A stretch of DNA of 64,000 nt from Chitinophagaceae bacterium (GTDB lineage: Bacteria > Bacteroidota > Bacteroidia > Chitinophagales > Chitinophagaceae), in contig JADJDJ010000001.1 in NCBI GenBank assembly GCA_016702745.1, forward strand, positions 682,001 to 746,000. The letters run 5' to 3'. The position numbers and the translations under genes were made by a program. A model generated the notes under the pieces. It had not been told where the DNA came from, did no database searches, and was given only the letters and a program-made list of their open reading frames with translations. This document shows positions 7,261 through 15,356 of this stretch, one piece after another. Position 1 is the first letter of the stretch. Every line of letters begins with the position of its first letter.

Positions 7261-7709
7261 AAAGGATCTGATAGGTTTTCATAAAAACACTTATCTTCAC
7301 AATCAATTTCTATTTGGATCAATTGCTCACTGCTTGCTAATGACTGTATTGCGTTAAAAAGCACCCGTTCTTCAAAGCGAATATGCATCTCTAGTTCTTT
7401 TTCAATCAAACTATTGGTTTTGGAAAGGTCATCTTCATTTTCAAAAAGACGTTTTAACGTTCTATGTTCGGCAAGTGCTTGTTTTACCAACTCGTTTTCA
7501 ATACCTAAAATAGGAAATACATATTGTTCTTCTATTTCAAAATGTGGTTTTAAATAACTCATCCAAAACCAATCAAGATACTTTTTTATTCTTTCAGGCT
7601 CAACATTTAGCTTGATGCCTTGCCTTATTTTCCAACAGAGCAATAAGCCGTGATGGTGGTCACGGCTTAAAGGTTTAAGGGCTTCTTTTCTTTTAATGGG
7701 ATTAGGCAT
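7251..7709 (-). CDS. Hemerythrin-domain protein
   Basis: A 152-residue all-helical protein with the spaced His/Glu pattern of hemerythrin HHE domains: LSRDHHHGLL near the N-terminus, HFEIEEQYVFPIL, LAEHRTLK and HIRFEERVLF. These residues can hold a di-iron centre that binds O2 or NO. It overlaps the RIC gene upstream by 8 bp and the ferredoxin gene downstream by 10 bp, so the three are probably made together. The role (oxygen or NO sensing or scavenging) is inferred from the neighbours. Confidence 0.85.
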   Translation of the reverse strand: MPNPIKRKEALKPLSRDHHHGLLLCWKIRQGIKLNVEPERIKKYLDWFWMSYLKPHFEIEEQYVFPILGIENELVKQALAEHRTLKRLFENEDDLSKTNSLIEKELEMHIRFEERVLFNAIQSLASSEQLIQIEIDCEDKCFYENLSDPFWE

Positions 7710-8430
7710 TACTTAATTGTTTTTCAAGCTCAATGGCTTTTGGAAACAAAATGTTGTTTTCTAAATGAATGTGTAAATGCAAATCGGCTTCAAACTCTTT
7801 TAACAAGGCAAATGTTACTCGATAGGTATTGCAAGCATCCATTGGAGGTGTGTAGCTGTCGCTCAGGGCTTCTATTTTTCTAAAGCGTTCTCCTTCGGTA
7901 GTATGTTCGTGCATCATCATTTGAATAGGATTTTCTACTGTGCCAAAATGTGGTGCTTCTAGTTTGGTGTTTTCTTGTTTCACCTTTGCCATTTTGCGAA
8001 TAAACGGAAACAAAATCAATTCTTCTTTTTTCATATGAGCTGCTAATTCACTGGCGGTCGCATTAAAATGTTCATTAATTTCTAAAAGCTCAGGATGACG
8101 ATCACCGTGCACTCGGCAAATTTTTTCGAGATAAGGTTTTATTTCTTGCGTTTTGTCTTCCACATATCGGTGGTGTTTTTTCTCTATGTAATCCGCCATA
8201 AGGTCTATAGGCCAAGATTGATAATCGATGGCACTTTCTGAAGTTGCTTTATTAGCTTCGTTTAAATCGGTTACTACCGAAGATGCGTCAATTTGTTTAG
8301 CTTCACAAGCATCTTGGATAGTACGATTGCCTTGACAACAAAAGTCGATGCCATATTTTTTAAAAACTGAAGCTGCACGGTAATCTTGTGCCACCAATTC
8401 TCCGATAATGTTATTTTCTTGAATATTCAT
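7702..8430 (-). CDS. ric: RIC-family iron-sulfur cluster repair di-iron protein (ScdA/YtfE/DnrN)
   Basis: Family: di-iron proteins that repair Fe-S clusters damaged by nitric oxide or peroxide and release NO as nitrous oxide. Seen: an N-terminal ScdA_N (DUF542) domain with the hallmark FCCQGNRTI (Cys31, Cys32), then a hemerythrin-like domain with EKKHHRYVED, HMKKEELILFPF, MMHEHTTEGE and HLHIHLENNILFP. Length 242 fits. It overlaps the hemerythrin gene by 8 bp and follows the tryptophan dioxygenase gene by 18 bp. The symbol is generic: ytfE, scdA, norA and dnrN are used in different taxa. Confidence 0.92.
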   Translation of the reverse strand: MNIQENNIIGELVAQDYRAASVFKKYGIDFCCQGNRTIQDACEAKQIDASSVVTDLNEANKATSESAIDYQSWPIDLMADYIEKKHHRYVEDKTQEIKPYLEKICRVHGDRHPELLEINEHFNATASELAAHMKKEELILFPFIRKMAKVKQENTKLEAPHFGTVENPIQMMMHEHTTEGERFRKIEALSDSYTPPMDACNTYRVTFALLKEFEADLHLHIHLENNILFPKAIELEKQLSNA

Positions 8431-8448
8431 TTTATTTTGTTTTAAATG

Positions 8449-9357
8449 TTATTTGTTATTTCCCCAATTGGTTATTTCGTCATTGTTCCAAAGTGTTGGG
8501 AAAAATTTACGCTGCTGAAACTTTGGATGCAGATATTTTTTCCATTCGCTGCCACCTGTCGCTGCTTTGTTTTCACCTTTTAGGTCGAGATAATGTTGAG
8601 CTGTTTCCAAATGAACTAAAGGCCAAGCCACATTGTACAAATGGTCAAACTCTTTCAATTTCATTTTCAATGCTTCCGAACAATTTTGCGTTTTCAAAAT
8701 TTTATCTTCCAATGTTGCGCCTTTCGTTTTGTTTGCCATTGCAACTAATCGGTCTAAATACTTTTCTTCAAACTGCAAAAGCGTGAGTGATTTTTTGCCT
8801 GTTTTTCTATTCAATCCAGCATCTTTCCAGTAGATATGTTCAAAATAATCGGTTGTGCTTGGGTTTTCTCCAATTCGATTTTTACCTTCTTCGTTGATGA
8901 GGTTTTCTAATCGGGTGCAATAGATTTCTATCAGTCTAAATGTGACAGACTGAAAACCACTTGCTGGGGTTAAACTGCTGCGAAAAGTATTGTAGTCGTC
9001 ATAATTCATTCCGTATTTCATTACATCAAACGAGCCAATGAGCATATTTGTGTATCGGTTCAAACGGTCTAATTTTTCTAACCATACAGATTCATTAAAA
9101 GGTTCATAAACCAATTGCTTTATTTCGTGAACCATCATTTTTAGGAATAGTTCCGTTACTTGATGATACATTATAAAGATTTCTTCGTCTTTAAAATTGG
9201 TTCTCGGTTTTTGCAAGGAGAGTAGTGTATCGGCTTCTACATAATCCCAATAGTTGATGGGTTTTGCGTGAAGCAATCCTTTTAGATACGTTTCTGGGTT
9301 TTCGCCCAATTGCTGATATTTATTTTCAATATCATTGATGATTTTTTCGTTGCTCAT
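8449..9357 (-). CDS. Tryptophan 2,3-dioxygenase family protein
   Basis: A 302-residue protein of the haem-dependent tryptophan 2,3-dioxygenase superfamily (MYHQVTELFLKMMVHE, DDYNTFRSSLTPASGFQS, VAWPLVHLETAQHYL). The signature FRSSLTPASGFQS and the haem-binding histidine region match. The classical reaction opens the indole ring of tryptophan to N-formylkynurenine. No other kynurenine gene is present; it sits between NO-detoxification genes, so a second role, for example in NO or nitrosyl-haem chemistry, is possible. It overlaps the membrane protein gene upstream by 4 bp. Confidence 0.85.
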   Translation of the reverse strand: MSNEKIINDIENKYQQLGENPETYLKGLLHAKPINYWDYVEADTLLSLQKPRTNFKDEEIFIMYHQVTELFLKMMVHEIKQLVYEPFNESVWLEKLDRLNRYTNMLIGSFDVMKYGMNYDDYNTFRSSLTPASGFQSVTFRLIEIYCTRLENLINEEGKNRIGENPSTTDYFEHIYWKDAGLNRKTGKKSLTLLQFEEKYLDRLVAMANKTKGATLEDKILKTQNCSEALKMKLKEFDHLYNVAWPLVHLETAQHYLDLKGENKAATGGSEWKKYLHPKFQQRKFFPTLWNNDEITNWGNNK

Positions 9358-9797
9358 ATTGTTGTGTTCTTAAAAAGTGTTATACCAAAAATTGTTAGAC
9401 TCGCTACTTTAACGAGTTCTAGTCCTACATAATAAAAATGCAGATTGGAAGGAGGTACAATTTGACCTTGTATATGTAATTCTGCTCGTGCATCCAGAGC
9501 GGGTAAGAGCCAAAATGTTTGTATAAATAAAAGCGTTAGAGGTATTGCAAAAGCAAGGTTTTGCCATTTTAGAATTTCTGTTGTATTCCAAAAGATGTTG
9601 ATGATAATCACCAGAGCAAACACCAATTCGACTTTATTGAGGGCATTAAAAACCAATCTGCCAATACCCAAGCCTAAAGGCACGGTAATTCCAGGAGCAC
9701 GGAATTTTAGCCAGGCTTCCATAAAGCTGATTGCACAGACAAACCCAATCCATAGGAAAGTGCAAGTAAGTGCTATGGGCATTTTTACTACGGTCAT
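9354..9797 (-). CDS. Four-helix integral membrane protein, unknown function
   Basis: A 147-residue protein with about four predicted membrane helices (residues ~8-28, 45-72, 78-100, 120-142). The second and third helix hold the sequences LVFALVIIINIFWNT and LTLLFIQTFWLLP. I recognise no named family. It overlaps the globin gene upstream by 4 bp and the dioxygenase gene downstream by 4 bp, which places it in the same transcript as haem and NO proteins of the inner membrane. Confidence 0.7.
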   Translation of the reverse strand: MTVVKMPIALTCTFLWIGFVCAISFMEAWLKFRAPGITVPLGLGIGRLVFNALNKVELVFALVIIINIFWNTTEILKWQNLAFAIPLTLLFIQTFWLLPALDARAELHIQGQIVPPSNLHFYYVGLELVKVASLTIFGITLFKNTTI

Positions 9798-10180
9798 AGC
9801 AATGGAATTGAAGGATTGTTTTTGTAATACTCAATTTTTGAATGAAACATTTCTGCCATTCGTTGCCCTTGCCATTTCATTCGTTCTGCTTTTTCACCTT
9901 CAAAATTTTCATCCACCGTTTCGTAAAAAAGTTTTAACCATTGGTTGAAATGCTCAATGCCAACAGGAAGTTTTGCGTGAGGCACAAACGGACTTCCATA
10001 ATAGGTGTGTTCATCCAACAAAACAGTTTGCCAAAAGCGGTACATTTTTTCTAAATGCGCTGGCCAACGGTCTTGGATGACATTGTTAAAAACATCTTTC
10101 AATTGGTCGTCTTGACGGACTTTTTCGTAAAAACAATCCACTACCAATTTTACATCATCAAGATTTATTATGTCTTTCAT
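9794..10180 (-). CDS. Group III truncated haemoglobin
   Basis: A 128-residue globin with the group III pattern: FYEKVRQDDQLKDVFN at the N-terminus, HLEKMYRFWQTVL in the B-E helix region, and PVGIEHFNQWLKLF holding the proximal histidine. Globins of this type bind O2 and NO, and NO dioxygenation or oxygen handling is the usual proposal. The start at 10180 (MKDIINLDDV) is the only one that gives the full fold. It is followed by overlapping genes for NO-related proteins. Confidence 0.9.
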   Translation of the reverse strand: MKDIINLDDVKLVVDCFYEKVRQDDQLKDVFNNVIQDRWPAHLEKMYRFWQTVLLDEHTYYGSPFVPHAKLPVGIEHFNQWLKLFYETVDENFEGEKAERMKWQGQRMAEMFHSKIEYYKNNPSIPLL

Positions 10181-10181
10181 T

Positions 10182-10478
10182 TTAGAAAATAGTTAAGAGT
10201 AGAATGATTAGGTTGGCAACTACACTAGTGTAAAAAATCACCAAACACCATTTTGCAGGGCTTTGCGCAATGAAGGCGGAGTTTGATGCCATAGTTACAG
10301 CAGCACAGATAGCAAGTAGTGCGATATTGTCTGCCTGCAATGCATACATTGCAGCAATAGAACCCCAACAGCTCTGAGCAGTCATCATTAGTGCCATTGC
10401 TCCAAACCTGTTTACTTCAAAAGATTGAGCCTGTTTGTCAAACCAATTATTGGTCATTGTTTCTGATTTTGTTTCCAT
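10182..10478 (-). CDS. Small membrane protein, unknown function
   Basis: A 98-residue protein with two to three hydrophobic helices (ALMMTAQSCWGSIAAMYAL, IALLAICAAVTMASN, CLVIFYTSVVANLIILLLT). No known motif. The stop is one base before the globin start. The position between oxidase accessory genes and globin suggests a membrane partner of the respiratory complex. Confidence 0.65.
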   Translation of the reverse strand: METKSETMTNNWFDKQAQSFEVNRFGAMALMMTAQSCWGSIAAMYALQADNIALLAICAAVTMASNSAFIAQSPAKWCLVIFYTSVVANLIILLLTIF

Positions 10479-10510
10479 TTTTTTTAATTTTGGATTTATA
10501 TTTTACTTCT

Positions 10511-10750
10511 TCATTGTTTCTTCCAATAATTATTAGCTGCTGCTATGGTTTGAAACTCTATGGCAATTACATTGGCAGAAGCAATAAGTTGTGCAGTATC
10601 ATTTGCATAATCGCTTCGCATATTATTCCTTGTTTCGGCATTTGTTTGTATGGTTGCAATAGATTTTCTTGCCATTTTTATAGCCAGTTCTCGTCCTTCT
10701 TGAGGCGAGTTTGTGATTAATGTTTCTAACCAAATTTCCTTGTTTTCCAT
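10511..10750 (-). CDS. Small soluble protein, unknown function
   Basis: A 79-residue, probably helical protein (MENKEIWLETLITNSPQEGR) without cysteine, signal peptide or membrane helix. Not recognised. It follows the membrane-anchored protein gene by 15 bp and precedes the small membrane protein gene by 32 bp, in the same orientation, so co-transcription is likely. Confidence 0.6.
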   Translation of the reverse strand: MENKEIWLETLITNSPQEGRELAIKMARKSIATIQTNAETRNNMRSDYANDTAQLIASANVIAIEFQTIAAANNYWKKQ

Positions 10751-10765
10751 TTCTATTTTATTGAA

Positions 10766-11170
10766 TTACAAACTAAAATTTGTGATGGTATAAAATGCTG
10801 CCCAACCCAAAAAAGCAATGAGCAAAATCCAAAGCCAACTCGGGATACTTTGCGGAGTTTCACTACCTTCAATAAGGAATTTCTTTTGATTGCCTTTGTC
10901 ATAAGCGTTTATCATCAGCGGAATAACTCCGTCAACTACGCCATTATCACTCAATCCTTCTACGGAGATAGCAGGGCCATTTTTGACAATAAATTTTATT
11001 TTCCTTATACCTTCTCTACCTGTGGGTGATTTGCTAATGAGTTTTAATGTGTGCTCGCCATCTGTTAATTTGCTGGTGTCCAAATCAAATTGCACCGGTG
11101 GAATCAACTCCGCTATGGGTTGTTGTTCATCATCCACAAAAAGTTTGATTTTGCTTTTATATTCTTCCAT
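10766..11170 (-). CDS. Tail-anchored protein with a soluble N-terminal domain, unknown function
   Basis: A 134-residue protein: an N-terminal beta-rich domain (KIKLFVDDEQQPIAEL, DGEHTLKLISKSPTGREG), resembling an Ig-like or DUF fold, and one C-terminal membrane helix (SWLWILLIAFLGWAAFYTI). Proteins of this build occur next to cbb3-type or NO-reductase-like oxidase genes in Bacteroidota; an assembly or accessory role is an inference. It lies 5 bp after the next gene upstream. Confidence 0.6.
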   Translation of the reverse strand: MEEYKSKIKLFVDDEQQPIAELIPPVQFDLDTSKLTDGEHTLKLISKSPTGREGIRKIKFIVKNGPAISVEGLSDNGVVDGVIPLMINAYDKGNQKKFLIEGSETPQSIPSWLWILLIAFLGWAAFYTITNFSL

Positions 11171-11175
11171 CTTAT

Positions 11176-11436
11176 TTAATTGCTTAAGATTGATTGTTTG
11201 ATATGGTCATCATTTTTCTCACCGGGTTTTAGCAGGTATTTTATTGAGTAAATCAGCGTTAAAACCGTTATAAGCGTAATAATGGCAATGATTACCCAAT
11301 CCCAATCACTTTGCGGACCCGCCCCGTGGGTTAATCCTTGCGTTATTTTAGGTTGTTGCTTTTCGCAAACAGGACAAGCAATAGCTATTTGAGCTATAAA
11401 AATGAAAAATACGGGTATGAGATTTTTTACTTTCAT
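11176..11436 (-). CDS. Small exported or membrane protein with CPVC motif, oxidase-associated
   Basis: An 86-residue protein with an N-terminal signal-like helix (LIPVFFIFIAQIAIACPVC) and a second helix (WVIIAIITLITVLTLIYSI). CPVC after the first helix and the following QPKITQGLTHGAGP might bind a metal or be a lipoprotein-like site. It is 4 bp downstream of the cytochrome subunit gene. Function unknown; possibly an oxidase accessory subunit. Confidence 0.6.
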   Translation of the reverse strand: MKVKNLIPVFFIFIAQIAIACPVCEKQQPKITQGLTHGAGPQSDWDWVIIAIITLITVLTLIYSIKYLLKPGEKNDDHIKQSILSN

Positions 11437-11440
11437 CTTG

Positions 11441-12448
11441 TTATTTGTTAGATGTTAATTTTATAAAATCCATAATTTTTTTCACTTCTTCAGGAGTTAC
11501 GGTTTTGGCGTTGTTGCCCCAACTTGTTTTTTCGTGATTGATGATGGCAGTTACTTCTTCGGGAGTGAGATTATTATCCGTACCTACTGCATTCATTACG
11601 GCATATTCTGGTCTTGCATCATAACCAAGCATTATAATATTAACGAATAACTCGAGATCATCACCCAAAACTATCGGGCTACCCTTTAATGATGGGAAAG
11701 CACCTTTAAGTCCTTCGCCATTGGCTTGGTGGCAACTCATACAATTATTAGTGTACAATAATTTGCCATCAGGTAGGTTAGCATTATTTCCATTTACTAC
11801 CACAGGAATTTCTTTTTTCTTGTACAAAAATTCCATAGGTAATTTACCATCAGGTAGTGGCGTTTGTTTTAGGCTTTGGAGATACGCTACTAATTGGAGT
11901 GCTTCTTGCGTGGCAACAATTCTTCCGCTAATTCCTTTTCTGTACGCATCAGGCACTACTACTTCAACATCTTTTTCGCCTAACTCATTTTTCACTTCAA
12001 ATAGCCAAGGGTAAGCTGGCATTATTGATTTTTCTACTACGGCTCTGGGTTGGTAGAGGTGCAATAAATTCCACGCCAAGCTCGGTTGTCTTGAACCGAT
12101 ATTCGTTAAATCGGGACCAGTTCTTTCTGTACCCATTAGTGTAGCAGTGTTACGCCAAAAATCGGTTCTCGAAATGCCTGCATAATCGGCTGGTATTCCG
12201 GGTCTGCTGCCCCAAATATTGTCCATATCTACATTTCTTACTTGCTGTGTATGGCAAGCCACACATCCGTTGGCGATAAAACTTTTTTTACCGAGATAAG
12301 CTTCTTGACTTAATGGCTCATAGCCGGGCAATGGTTCATTATTATCTTGATTGTTGATGGCAGGCATTATGGCAACAACTATTGTAAGACCAACAAATAG
12401 TCCCAGTGCTGTTCTGAATAGTTTTTTATGATTGTCGAAAAATTCCAT
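11441..12448 (-). CDS. cbb3-type oxidase cytochrome c subunit, CcoO-like domain fused to a second cytochrome c domain
   Basis: Residues ~10-30 form a membrane anchor. Residues ~45-195 are a CcoO-like monohaem domain with CVACH at 62-66 (ANGCVACHTQQVRN, TERTGPDLTNIGSR). Residues ~225-335 are a second cytochrome c domain with CMSCH at 236-240 and GEGLKGAFPSLKGS, resembling the haem domain of CcoP. It delivers electrons to the catalytic subunit encoded just upstream; both act in the inner membrane facing the periplasm. The fusion replaces the usual separate CcoO and CcoP. The ATG at 12448 lies ~11 bp after the restored end of ccoN. Confidence 0.85.
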   Translation of the reverse strand: MEFFDNHKKLFRTALGLFVGLTIVVAIMPAINNQDNNEPLPGYEPLSQEAYLGKKSFIANGCVACHTQQVRNVDMDNIWGSRPGIPADYAGISRTDFWRNTATLMGTERTGPDLTNIGSRQPSLAWNLLHLYQPRAVVEKSIMPAYPWLFEVKNELGEKDVEVVVPDAYRKGISGRIVATQEALQLVAYLQSLKQTPLPDGKLPMEFLYKKKEIPVVVNGNNANLPDGKLLYTNNCMSCHQANGEGLKGAFPSLKGSPIVLGDDLELFVNIIMLGYDARPEYAVMNAVGTDNNLTPEEVTAIINHEKTSWGNNAKTVTPEEVKKIMDFIKLTSNK

Positions 12449-12458
12449 TTCGTATATA

Positions 12459-14208
12459 TTAATTTGTTACTTCTTGATTGTCTATTGCCACCTTTGCATT
12501 TAGAATGTCTTTTGGCGAAGAGGGTATTTCTATCTCTTCTTTCTTTTTACCATTACATAAAAGTTGTAGGCAAACAAAATATGAGAAAGCCACATCAATG
12601 AACCACCAATGGCACGCCAAAGCCAATACGGAGCCATCAATTCTACACTTTCAATAAATGATTTGGTGCCTTCCATCCACATCAATCCCCTGAGCGTAGA
12701 ACCGTACATAAGTGGGAATGTATAGAAAAGCAATCCAATGAGTGCCAACCAAAAATGAGCACCAACGGTAATTTGAGGTGGTTCTTTTCCTGTCAATCTT
12801 GGTACAACGGTATAAATGAAACCCCAAAGCATAAAGCAGATGATACCATACATTGTGAGATGCGAATGAGCTACAGTAAAATCGGTAAAATGCCACACCA
12901 AATTGGTAAACTTGAATGCTTCGGCAGTTCCCTGTAATGAACCTGTGAAGTAGAATATGATACCAATCAAATAAAACGGAAGGGTATAACTGCCCGACAG
13001 TTTGTGCCAAGATCCTTTGAAAGTCATCAAGAAATTTGTGGTCCCTGCAACAACGGGTATTATCATACCTGCACTTCCCACAATGGCAACAGTTTGCAAC
13101 CACCAAGGAATCGCACTAAAAATGAAATGATGTGTTCCTATTAAAGTATAAAAAGGATTTGCACCCAAAACGCCAGAATTCCTAAACTATAAGAGTATAT
13201 AGGTTTATTTAATTGTTGAGGCAGGAAGTAATACATCAATCCGAGATTGAAAAGCATAAACCACATACCCACACCTTGGTGCATATAGTAACCTTGTATA
13301 ATTGTTTCGCCTAAGCCATTTTGCCAACTTGGCCAATACGCAATTACGGCAATCACCAATAGAAACATCATTGCAGAAATGATGTACCAATTAGAAACAT
13401 AAATTTCTTTGGTTGTTCTTATGGCTATGGTTTTGTAAAAATTTCTTAGCGAAATGATAACACCAATACCAAACAACGCCATCACTGGCCAAATGTATTC
13501 CCGGTATTCGCCACCGCCATTGTTGATGCCAGCCATTAGGAACAAACTACCAAGTACAACTGAAGTGTTTATGAGAATGAGAGTTCGATAACCCGTTTTA
13601 ATACTTGCAATTGGCACATTGCTCACTCGTGGAATAACATAATATGCCAAGCCCAACATTGCCAAAGATGCCCAGCCCCAAAATACAGCGTTAGTGTGTA
13701 CAGGTCGTAATCTTCCAAAACTCAACCAACTGTAATGGTCAACATCTGGAGCAACAAATTTAATCCCTACATATTCACCAACAGTAGTTCCAAACAACAA
13801 CCAAAAAGTGGCACAACCTAAATACCACAGAATGAGTTTGGTTAAGTCTGGTTCAATATAAGGTCTTGCTTGACTTTTCTTCTTTTGTTCAATAAATCTC
13901 AATGAACTTGCTTCGCTTACATTGTCAATTAATCCTTTTTCGTCTATAGGTGTCGTATCGCCAGCTAATTCATTATTAGAAAGAGAATATTCAAGTTCTT
14001 TTTTTCGTAGCTCTAACCTTTGAACTTCTTCGGTACTTAAACTTTTCAAATACTCATTGAATTTTTCTAGTTCTTTTTTCTTTAAAAAATTCTTTACAAC
14101 ATTCTTGGCTTTAATGATTACCAATATCGAAGCAATAATTACTGGTATTGCTATCAGCAATAGTGTGAGGATAATGCCCGATTCGCTGAATATATTTTTT
14201 GTTTCCAT
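12459..14208 (-). CDS. ccoN: cbb3-type cytochrome c oxidase subunit I (CcoN-like), two homopolymer frameshifts
   Basis: As written there are two open parts, 14208-13141 and 13168-12530. Adding one base to the A run at 13150-13154 joins them, and one more near 12540 extends the end to 12459, giving 583 residues. There is an N-terminal helix plus ~110-residue charged extension, then about 12 membrane helices. RLRPVHTNAVFW holds a haem ligand, MHQGVGMW a CuB histidine, GTHHF the next two, and HFTDFTVAHSHL the distal haem ligands. A Tyr lies six residues before the HH pair, as in cbb3 oxidases, so I favour an O2 reductase over an NO reductase. A Rrf2-type operator precedes it. Confidence 0.85.
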
Positions 14209-14221
14209 TTCTTATTTATAT

Positions 14222-14237
14222 TGGATATTATTGTCCA
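14222..14237 (-). promoter_or_regulatory. Candidate Rrf2/NsrR-type operator upstream of ccoN
   Basis: TGGATATTATTGTCCA is a 16-bp dyad 14 bp before the ccoN start. It matches TGGATATATTTGTCCA in front of the rrf2 gene at 14 of 16 positions. I found no third copy in cassette c7. Confidence 0.6.
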
Positions 14238-14255
14238 CTATTTATTCAAATTTTT

Positions 14256-14690
14256 TTATCGTTTTAAAAATGTTAAGCCCTTCTCAAAATCCATTGCCAA
14301 AGTTTTTACAGTAGTAGTTTCAAGCATTTTTTTAAGTTCATCTCTAATCACTTTAAATTGATTGTGTACAGGACAAGGTTTATCCGCATTGCATCGTTTC
14401 AAACCCAAACCACAGCCATTATAAACAGTATCTCCATCAATTGCATAAACAATAGAGCTTAATTTCACTTTCTCCAATTCACTTTTGTCCATTGAAAAAC
14501 CACCTGTTGGTCCCTTGTCGGAATTGATAATGTTGCTTTTGGATAGTCGCTGCAAAATTTTGGAGGTGTATGCAGAGGGCGATTCAATAGCTTCTGCCAC
14601 ATCCTTCAAGCTCACTTTTCTGTCAAGCAAAGATTGCTCTGCAATGAAAATTGATGCTCTAATACCATATTCACAAGCCTTTGAAAACAT
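14256..14690 (-). CDS. Rrf2 family regulator with an NsrR-like cysteine triad
   Basis: A 144-residue winged-helix protein (MFSKACEYGIRASIFIAEQ, SPSAYTSKILQRLSKSNII, SDKGPTGGFSM). Cys93, Cys100 and Cys106 (CGLGLKRCNADKPC) sit where NsrR and IscR carry Fe-S ligands, so it probably senses NO or oxygen through a cluster. It is the first gene of the c7 block and lies upstream of ccoN. One copy of a 16-bp dyad precedes its own promoter and another precedes ccoN, which suggests autoregulation and control of the oxidase operon. I do not assign nsrR because the cysteine spacing differs from the classical one. Confidence 0.85.
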   Translation of the reverse strand: MFSKACEYGIRASIFIAEQSLLDRKVSLKDVAEAIESPSAYTSKILQRLSKSNIINSDKGPTGGFSMDKSELEKVKLSSIVYAIDGDTVYNGCGLGLKRCNADKPCPVHNQFKVIRDELKKMLETTTVKTLAMDFEKGLTFLKR

Positions 14691-14709
14691 ATTTTACTTT
14701 TTATCGGTG

Positions 14710-14751
14710 CAAAGATAAGTACTTTTTTTGAATAGTGGATATATTTGTCCA
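14710..14751 (-). promoter_or_regulatory. rrf2 promoter with candidate operator
   Basis: On the minus strand TATCTTTG (14717-14710) is a -7 box 20 bp before the ATG. The dyad TGGATATATTTGTCCA lies 19 bp further upstream (14736-14751), where it would cover the -33 region. The second copy of the dyad is at 14222-14237. Confidence 0.6.
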
Positions 14752-14775
14752 ATATATTTTTTTGAGCGTGGAAAA

Positions 14776-15006
14776 TTGGCTCTTTTGTAAAACTTGGTTT
14801 GTGTGTTGGCTCGTGCGGTTTTGCAAATGTGCCAATGTGCGGCTGGCTAAAATTATTTTTAAAATGTGCGGTGGGGAAAATTTTTAAACCCATTGGGGTC
14901 GGCTTGAGTGTCGGAAAAATCAGGTCGGTTTGTGTCAAGTTACAGAGAAATTGTCTGCCGTTTTTTGGTTGTTTGTTGGAGGTCTGGTTGGTCTTTCTAC
15001 GCTTGC
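14776..15006 (-). repeat. Proximal end region of cassette c7: hairpin and inverted repeat, no gene
   Basis: TTGGCTCTTTTG...TTTTGCAAATGTGCCAA (14776-14835) forms an imperfect hairpin of the family found near every end of c7-c9. AAAATTTTTAAACCC (14877-14891) is the inverse of 4697-4711. I see no convincing coding frame here. Confidence 0.5.
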
Positions 15007-15205
15007 TGGTAACGGTAGGGCTTGCTGCTGTGCTGGAATTCATTGCTCGTCCAGCCCGGAACCGCTGCTGATTGAAAATATGAAGATGAAGTTAACAACA
15101 AAAAGCTAAAAAAGGGAACTACGTCGGCTGGAACTGCTGCTGATAGCGAACAAAAAGAGGAGAATATATTCGTCAGCCAGCATAGCAGCAAACCCCCTGT
15201 GGTAC
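15007..15205 (-). other. attC-like recombination site H (of large cassette c8)
   Basis: Left core TGGTAAC (15007-15013, tag of c7), arm GGGCTTGCTGCTGTGCTGG; right arm CCAGCATAGCAGCAAACCC and a degenerate core GTGGTAC (15199-15205). Compared with sites A-G the inner arm changes from GGCG to GCTG on both strands, so pairing is kept. The core has G where T is expected; the other c8 edge has GTTGTAC. Confidence 0.6.
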
Positions 15206-15269
15206 GTTCGCCCTTCTCCTCGGTCTTTAATGTGGGGTGTGTGTTCTCCCCGGGGTTTCCTGGGCGATG

Positions 15270-15346
15270 GCACAAGGCAGGCTCTTTTGCAAGGTTGGCT
15301 TTTGTGTGTTGGCTTTGTGTGCCTTGCAAATGTGCCTGGCTTGGTG
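15270..15346 (-). repeat. Large-cassette end hairpin (c8, distal end)
   Basis: CAGGCTCTTTTGCAAGG (15278-15294) pairs with CCTTGCAAATGTGCCTG (15322-15338); GCAC and GTGC extend the stem outwards. It lies 10 bp after the stop of the OLD-type gene and could terminate its transcript. A nearly identical copy is at 22341-22401. Confidence 0.55.
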
Positions 15347-15356
15347 CGTTGGCATT

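Noticed and set aside
12459..14208. Catalytic subunit considered as a nitric oxide reductase because of its neighbours
   Set aside because: The Tyr six residues before the HH pair and the CcoO-type partner fit a cbb3 oxygen reductase better; I cannot exclude NO activity.
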